DNA of 64,000 nt from UMGS363 sp051881775 (GTDB lineage: Bacteria > Bacillota > Clostridia > Oscillospirales > Ruminococcaceae), in NCBI GenBank assembly GCA_051881775.1, contig JBJEQN010000011.1, positions 12,372 to 76,371 on the forward strand. The letters run 5' to 3'. Under the pieces are notes generated by a model that ran no database searches, was not told the origin of the DNA, and was given only the letters and a program-made list of their open reading frames with translations. Shown here piece after piece: positions 59,793 through 64,000 of this stretch (position 1 is its first letter; the number at the start of each line of letters is the position of its first letter). The position numbers and the translations under genes are program-made.

Positions 59793-60422
59793 ATGGACAG
59801 ATTCGACAAGGAAATAAATCTTGACCCTAAGATAGTAAAAGAACTGAGCCTATCCCAGAAGCAGGATTGTATGACGGAGATAAACAAGCGCCGTGAGCAG
59901 GCGTGGAAATTTTCCGTGTTCTTCTGCCTTGGCGTAATGGCATTTATAATGGTTTATTACCTTTTTTCAACGGTATATACGCTGCGTTTCAGAGGGCTGC
60001 TCCCCAACGTCAGCATTGTGCTGTTCATAACGCCTTTGTTTGTGTTTGTTCCGTCATTTTTCGCACATTTCATGAACGGCAAATGCGTTATGTGGGCATT
60101 TTTCGCATACGTTATCTCAGGCTTTGCAGCAATAGTAACAAGCTCCTTTATCAACGCATGGATAACGCCGTTTGCGCTTGCAGGAGCGGTGCTTTATGTA
60201 AGGCTGTCCCATTGCTGCGATATGTATAACGCCCTTTCAAAGGAAGAAGGCTTCCCCGAATTCTGTGAGATAGAGTCTGCGGCGGCGGAGGCAAAAGCAA
60301 TAATCGAGCGGAACAGCCTCCCCAAGGAAGAACCTCTTAACATACTCACTCAGGCGGCTATCCTTTCGGAGAAAAAACAGGAAAATGAGGATAATACAGA
60401 CCAAGATACGGCTCAAAGCTGA
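59793..60422 (+). CDS. Multi-helix membrane protein of unknown function
   Basis: A 209-residue protein with helices at about 39-60, 73-93, 98-118 and 122-140. The N terminus is cytoplasmic and charged, and the C-terminal tail is acidic and Glu/Gln-rich (about 160-209). GGGGG lies seven bases before the ATG. It is paired with the preceding single-helix protein in one operon and may form a complex with it. No family is recognised. Confidence 0.78.
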   Translation: MDRFDKEINLDPKIVKELSLSQKQDCMTEINKRREQAWKFSVFFCLGVMAFIMVYYLFSTVYTLRFRGLLPNVSIVLFITPLFVFVPSFFAHFMNGKCVMWAFFAYVISGFAAIVTSSFINAWITPFALAGAVLYVRLSHCCDMYNALSKEEGFPEFCEIESAAAEAKAIIERNSLPKEEPLNILTQAAILSEKKQENEDNTDQDTAQS

Positions 60423-60442
60423 CAAGGTTTATCAAAAGCAAA

Positions 60443-60595
60443 ACGGGGCTGTTGTCCGTTAATTAAAATTTATAAATATGTGGGCGGATAATATCCGCCC
60501 CTACATAAAACTGCGTATTTTAGCGCATTTATCTTGTAGGGGCGGCTATCAGCCGCCCGTTTTTTTATAAATTTATTAACGTGCAACAGCCCCGT
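60443..60595. repeat. 153-bp nested palindromic element
   Basis: The outer arms ACGGGGCTGTTG and CAACAGCCCCGT lie at the two ends. Inside them GTTAAT/ATTAAC and TTTATAAA segments also pair. The centre holds two hairpins, GGGCGGATA/TATCCGCCC and GGGCGGCT/AGCCGCCC, the second followed by TTTTTTT. It fills the spacer between convergent genes and probably terminates both. It looks like a dispersed repeat or small non-coding mobile element. Confidence 0.8.
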
Positions 60596-60614
60596 AAAAT
60601 TTATCCGGCAATTA

Positions 60615-61241
60615 TTATGCTACCACATTCACAATTTTGCCAACGGGGTCTTTTTCAAGGTCTAAGTCCCCAACGGTATATTTTGCGCTGTTATCAGCCT
60701 TTGTGACCGTTTTTGTCACGCCGCCGGCAGTATATGACCTGCCGCATTCGGGACAAATGCCTCTGTGTATGGTAACAGTCTGGTAAACGACCTTCTGACC
60801 GTTCTGCTCGGCTTCTGTGCGGTTCCTTGCAACGTGTTCGTTCTCGTGTGAACGCACCGCAGAATACGCTGCCGAGGGGTCAATGTGCGTCGCCGTCTGA
60901 AAGGACACTCCCGAATCGTCCGATTCGTCCTTGTAGCGCCTGTTCTTGCAGGTCTCACACTCAAAGGAATCAAAGCGGCGTTTCTTCTCCGCTTCGGACA
61001 TTTCCGAAGGTTCGCTGTCCTTTTCGATTTTTTCAAGCTTGTTCTTATACTTTGATATTTCCAGATTCAGCTTTGTTATTTCGGCTGATTCCCTGTTGTC
61101 AAGCTGTCTCAGCTTACGCTCGTCGGCGTCTATACGGCGTTCTATTTCAGAACGGCGCATTTCCGAGGTCATACCGCCGCTTTTTGAAGCATTATCCGAG
61201 CCATAGCCCGACAAAGCGCCCGTTAAAGATAAAACTGCCAT
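60615..61241 (-). CDS. SprA-related putative metalloprotease
   Basis: A 208-residue protein. A coiled coil (about 28-80) precedes a cysteine pair ECETCKNRRYKD and then VSFQTATHIDP and RSHENEHVARN, which contains an HExxH zinc-site pattern. A second CxxC pair occurs in ICPECGRSY. The wording matches the SprA-related family, annotated as putative metalloproteases. There is no signal peptide. The ATG at 61241 has AAAGGGG upstream. The substrate is unknown. Confidence 0.78.
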   Translation of the reverse strand: MAVLSLTGALSGYGSDNASKSGGMTSEMRRSEIERRIDADERKLRQLDNRESAEITKLNLEISKYKNKLEKIEKDSEPSEMSEAEKKRRFDSFECETCKNRRYKDESDDSGVSFQTATHIDPSAAYSAVRSHENEHVARNRTEAEQNGQKVVYQTVTIHRGICPECGRSYTAGGVTKTVTKADNSAKYTVGDLDLEKDPVGKIVNVVA

Positions 61242-61273
61242 ATCAACACCCCTTTGCATAAATCTTCACTATA

Positions 61274-61302
61274 ATTATAACAACAGATGTACGCCCTTTC
61301 AA
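61274..61302 (-). promoter_or_regulatory. Promoter of the SprA-related gene
   Basis: Minus strand: TTGAAA, 17 bases, TATAAT, about 25 bases before the ATG. Confidence 0.75.
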
Positions 61303-61359
61303 TAGTCAAAATAGATAAATTTTCCTGTTTATATCACAATATTATGCCATAACAAAACA

Positions 61360-61397
61360 AACAGCCGAAGCCTCCTTAACTCGGAAGCTCCGGCTGT
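61360..61397 (-). terminator. Terminator after the SPFH gene
   Basis: On the minus strand ACAGCCGGAGCTTCC pairs with GGAGGCTTCGGCTGT with few mismatches, followed by TTGTTTTGTT. Confidence 0.75.
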
Positions 61398-61413
61398 GAT
61401 TCAGCGGTAAAAA

Positions 61414-62409
61414 TTACTGCTTATTCTGTATCTGATCAGTGGGAACGGTGTTGCCTGCTGCAACTTCCTTTATGGAAGTAACAAGACCTGCAAGACCCTG
61501 TATCTCGGAGGGGATAATGATCTTTGTAGCCTTGCCGTCAGCAGCCTTGCCGAATGCTTCAAGGCTCTTAAGAGCGATAACATTCTCGCTGGGGTTGCTT
61601 TCATTGAGCTTTACGATACTGTCTGCAAGAGCCTTCTGCACAAGCTCAATAGACTCGGCTTCGCCCTGTGCTTCAAGTATCTTCTGCTGTCTTACAGCGT
61701 CGGAACGGAGGATAAGCGCCTGCTTTTCAGCCTCAGCCTTAAGGATAGCCGCCTGCTTCTCGGCTTCCGCACGGAGTATCTTGGATTCCTTTTCACCTTC
61801 GGCAACAAGTATCTGAGACTTCTTTTCACCCTCTGCCTGAAGTATCTTTTCACGGCGCTCACGTTCTGCCTTCATCTGACGTTCCATGGCATCCTGAATT
61901 TCTCTCGGAGGAAGAATGTTTTTAAGCTCAACTCTGTTTACCTTAATGCCCCAAGGGTCTGTTGCAACGTCAAGGAGGGAGGTTATCTTAGTGTTGATAA
62001 CGTCACGGGAAGAAAGCGTTGCGTCAAGCTCCATTTCACCGATGATGTTACGGAGAGTTGTTGCGGTAAGGTTCTCGATAGCTGACATAGGACGCTCAAC
62101 ACCGTAGGTGTACAGCTTTGCGTCTGTTATCTGGAAGAAAACTACCGTGTCGATCTGCATAGTAACGTTATCCTTTGTGATAACGGGCTGGGGCTTGAAG
62201 TCTGCGACCTGCTCCTTGATGGAGACCTTTTTTGCTACCTTGTCGATAATGGGAACAACGTAGTGAGGACCTGTCTGAAGTGTCTTGCTGAAAGCGCCGA
62301 AACGCTCAACGATGTAGACCTGTGCCTGGGGAACGAATTTGATGCCGCTTATCAGGATAATGAGAACGATAAGCGCAAGAACGATAAGAACTGTTACTAA
62401 ACCTTCCAT
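61414..62409 (-). CDS. SPFH/stomatin-family membrane protein
   Basis: A 331-residue protein with one N-terminal helix (about 3-24) and the SPFH/band-7 domain (about 27-190, VPQAQVYIVERFGAFSKTLQTGPHYVVPIID). A long Ala/Glu/Lys coiled coil follows (about 185-255) and then a helical tail. It forms membrane rings that organise proteases or lipid domains. It is the QmcA/stomatin type and is encoded directly behind an NfeD protein, its usual partner. Confidence 0.95.
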   Translation of the reverse strand: MEGLVTVLIVLALIVLIILISGIKFVPQAQVYIVERFGAFSKTLQTGPHYVVPIIDKVAKKVSIKEQVADFKPQPVITKDNVTMQIDTVVFFQITDAKLYTYGVERPMSAIENLTATTLRNIIGEMELDATLSSRDVINTKITSLLDVATDPWGIKVNRVELKNILPPREIQDAMERQMKAERERREKILQAEGEKKSQILVAEGEKESKILRAEAEKQAAILKAEAEKQALILRSDAVRQQKILEAQGEAESIELVQKALADSIVKLNESNPSENVIALKSLEAFGKAADGKATKIIIPSEIQGLAGLVTSIKEVAAGNTVPTDQIQNKQ

Positions 62410-62425
62410 TGTAATACCTCTTTCT

Positions 62426-62863
62426 TTAATTTGTATTTTCAGCGTCCTTTTTAACGGACAGCTTTGCTCCTCTTACTTCAAGGACGGTGACCACCGAGCC
62501 TTCGGGGATGACCTCGCCCGAATCGGAAACTGCAGTCCAGTCCACGCCGCCCAGCTTTACTCTGCCCTTGCCGTGTTCCGTGTCAATCTCCTCAATGACA
62601 ACGGCGCTTTTTCCAACCGAAAGCTCCGAGTTTGTGGGTATAAACTTACCGGGAAACAGCTTTTTTACAAGGGGTCTTGTGAAGATAAGAAGCACCGCCG
62701 AAACAAGGACGAACAGCACCGCCTGAACAAGCACCGAAGCACCCAGCGCAGCTGCGATAAGTCCGGCAACGGCTCCTGCGGCGAACCATATCGAAATAAG
62801 CGCAAATGTCGCTACCTCCGCAAGCAGCGCCGCAACAAGGACAACGATCCAGAAAATCACCAT
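62426..62863 (-). CDS. NfeD-like membrane protein, short form
   Basis: A 145-residue protein with two to three helices (about 1-20, 24-46, 48-66) and a C-terminal OB-fold (about 80-140, SVGKSAVVIEEIDTEHGKGRVKLGG). It lacks the ClpP-like protease domain of long NfeD proteins. Short NfeD proteins work with the adjacent SPFH protein. The ATG at 62863 has GAGGTGAG seven bases upstream; a GTG four codons earlier overlaps that site. Confidence 0.9.
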   Translation of the reverse strand: MVIFWIVVLVAALLAEVATFALISIWFAAGAVAGLIAAALGASVLVQAVLFVLVSAVLLIFTRPLVKKLFPGKFIPTNSELSVGKSAVVIEEIDTEHGKGRVKLGGVDWTAVSDSGEVIPEGSVVTVLEVRGAKLSVKKDAENTN

Positions 62864-62942
62864 AAATAAACTCACCTCACAAAATTATGTCTGTATTCTG
62901 ACCTCACAGGGGGAAATAACAATTGTTTAACCCTGTGTTTAC

Positions 62943-62971
62943 ATTTTAACATAAACAGACTGCAAACGCAA
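62943..62971 (-). promoter_or_regulatory. Promoter of the nfeD-SPFH operon
   Basis: Minus strand: TTGCGT, 17 bases, TAAAAT, about 75 bases before nfeD. The rest of the 292-base spacer contains a pyrimidine-rich stretch with the direct repeat CTCCCGTAT and the coaX terminator. Confidence 0.5.
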
Positions 62972-63108
62972 GCGCCTTTTTAGTTAAATTAAGGTTAATT
63001 AGAACGTTTTAAGCCGAAATTTCAAATCGGGATACGCCGCTCTGAGCCGCTCTCGCTCCCGTATGCTCTTATTTTCTCCCGTATTCTCGTTTTTTCTCAA
63101 AATTGCGC

Positions 63109-63143
63109 AAAAAAATTCGGCAAGCCGTATAAGCCTGCCGGAA
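63109..63143 (-). terminator. Terminator after coaX
   Basis: On the minus strand TTCCGGCAGGC pairs with GCTTGCCGAA (one bulged C, one G-U), followed by TTTTTTTG, about 12 bases after the coaX stop. Confidence 0.82.
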
Positions 63144-63155
63144 TGTATTGTATCA

Positions 63156-63920
63156 TTATAAATTTTTATTGTAAATAACGATAAGCCCCTTTAGCAGAAG
63201 CTCATCATCGAGAATGATCTTGCGGTTACAGTATGGGATAATGCTGCCTGCAAGTCCGCCTGTGGCAACGACAGTGGCTTTCTCGCCAAGTTCGGCTTCT
63301 ATGCGGTCGACTATGCCGTCAAGGCTTGCCGCCGTGCCGAAAAGTATGCCGCTTTTCATGCAGTCAACGGTGTTCCGTCCGATGACCTTTTTCGGGGGAA
63401 CAAGGTTTATTTTGGGCAGCTGTGAAGTACCTGCGGTCAGAGCGTTAAGGGAAATATTCACGCCGGGGATTATCATTCCGCCCAGGTAATTTCCGTTTTT
63501 GTCTATGACCGAAGCGGTAGTGGCTGTACCCATATCGAAAATAATAAGGGGCAGCGGATATTCCGCAATTCCTGCCGCTGCGTCAACAACAAGGTCGCTT
63601 CCAAGCTGTGCAGGGTTGTCTATAACAATATTCACTCCCGTTTTTATTCCGGGACCTATTACCTTTGCTTCAACTCCGACTATCTTTTTCACAGCCTCGC
63701 TTATGGTATAGGTCACCGACGGCACAACGGAGGAAATAATGGCTCCGTCAATGCTTTTGGGGTCTATGCCGTAAAGCTCCAGCACTGTCTTAAAGGAAAC
63801 TGCATATTCAAGAACAGTGTTGTCGGGCTTGGTTGAGATGCGCTCCACAAACCTTATGTCCTTGTCCTCGCAGCAGCCTATAACGATATTCGTATTTCCC
63901 ACATCTATAGCTAAAATCAT
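63156..63920 (-). CDS. coaX: Type III pantothenate kinase
   Basis: A 254-residue enzyme that phosphorylates pantothenate in the first step of coenzyme A synthesis. The N-terminal motif is LAIDVGNTNIVIG, and further motifs are QLGSDLVVDAAAG, IFDMGTATTASVID and the late VVATGGLAGSI. The ATG at 63920 gives the canonical start; an in-frame GTG four codons upstream is the less likely alternative. The stop of another minus-strand reading frame lies 15 bases upstream. Confidence 0.97.
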   Translation of the reverse strand: MILAIDVGNTNIVIGCCEDKDIRFVERISTKPDNTVLEYAVSFKTVLELYGIDPKSIDGAIISSVVPSVTYTISEAVKKIVGVEAKVIGPGIKTGVNIVIDNPAQLGSDLVVDAAAGIAEYPLPLIIFDMGTATTASVIDKNGNYLGGMIIPGVNISLNALTAGTSQLPKINLVPPKKVIGRNTVDCMKSGILFGTAASLDGIVDRIEAELGEKATVVATGGLAGSIIPYCNRKIILDDELLLKGLIVIYNKNL

Positions 63921-63935
63921 TTTTATCACCAAAAT

Positions 63936-64000
63936 TTAAGCGGATCTCTTTTCCGGCGCAGGCACAAGCCTTGCTTTCAGCAGCGCAGAGCCTACCGCTC
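63936..64000 (-). CDS. 3' end of an unidentified gene upstream of coaX
   Basis: One minus-strand frame stays open from the right edge and ends in TAA with a basic C terminus, VGSALLKARLVPAPEKRSA. This is too short to identify. A transporter or biotin-related gene would fit the usual neighbourhood of coaX, but that is only a guess from context. Confidence 0.4.
   Translation of the reverse strand, partial: AVGSALLKARLVPAPEKRSA

Overview
The window reads as the chromosome of a motile, endospore-forming member of the Clostridia, most likely a gut Oscillospirales/Ruminococcaceae-type organism. The reasons are a Gram-positive style fla/che operon with a CheC-type FliY, the sporulation/division cluster yabP-yabQ-divIC-yabR, lipoproteins with Thr/Glu-rich spacers, strong purine-rich ribosome binding sites and consensus vegetative promoters with 17-bp spacers. 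Species is not determined.

Region 1 (1-17806) is one long minus-strand flagellar operon: flgB-flgC-fliE-fliF-fliG-fliH-fliI-fliJ-fliK-flgD-(hook operon protein)-flgE-flbD-motA-motB-fliM-fliY-cheY-fliO-fliP, running off the left edge inside fliP. It has a vegetative-type promoter in front of flgB, a second promoter before motB, and structured spacers around flgE. Behind the flgB promoter sits a separate, self-contained operon (18019-20196) encoding a PilZ-like protein, an orphan ParA ATPase and a ComFB protein, a plausible signalling unit for motility or surface behaviour.

Region 2 (20276-32246) is housekeeping: a membrane protein, sbcC without sbcD, a G5/3D cell-wall protein, a GNAT acetyltransferase embedded between halves of a heptad-repeat element, the ilvB-(acyltransferase)-ilvN-ilvC operon and deoB. 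Degenerate 7-bp tandem repeats with complementary arms occur at four places here and form the last codons and stops of sbcC and deoB.

Region 3 (32318-43909) is dominated by secreted transglutaminase-like proteins: two with signal peptides on the minus strand and, divergently, a CNNM/CBS membrane protein followed by five tandem lipoproteins. An eighth relative at 54827-56164 has Thr where the catalytic Cys should be. This expansion is the most distinctive feature of the window.

Region 4 (44060-64000) holds the yabP-yabQ-divIC-yabR cluster, a two-component system followed by an HtrA protease behind a terminator, an amidohydrolase with a 55-residue membrane protein missed by size cut-offs, two coiled-coil proteins (one with near-perfect 21-bp tandem repeats), greA-lysS, a lipoprotein of unknown function, a ParE/Phd-like toxin-antitoxin pair, two membrane proteins of unknown function behind a leader terminator, a SprA-related putative metalloprotease, a stomatin/NfeD pair and coaX. 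No tRNA, rRNA, CRISPR array, prophage or transposase gene was recognised.
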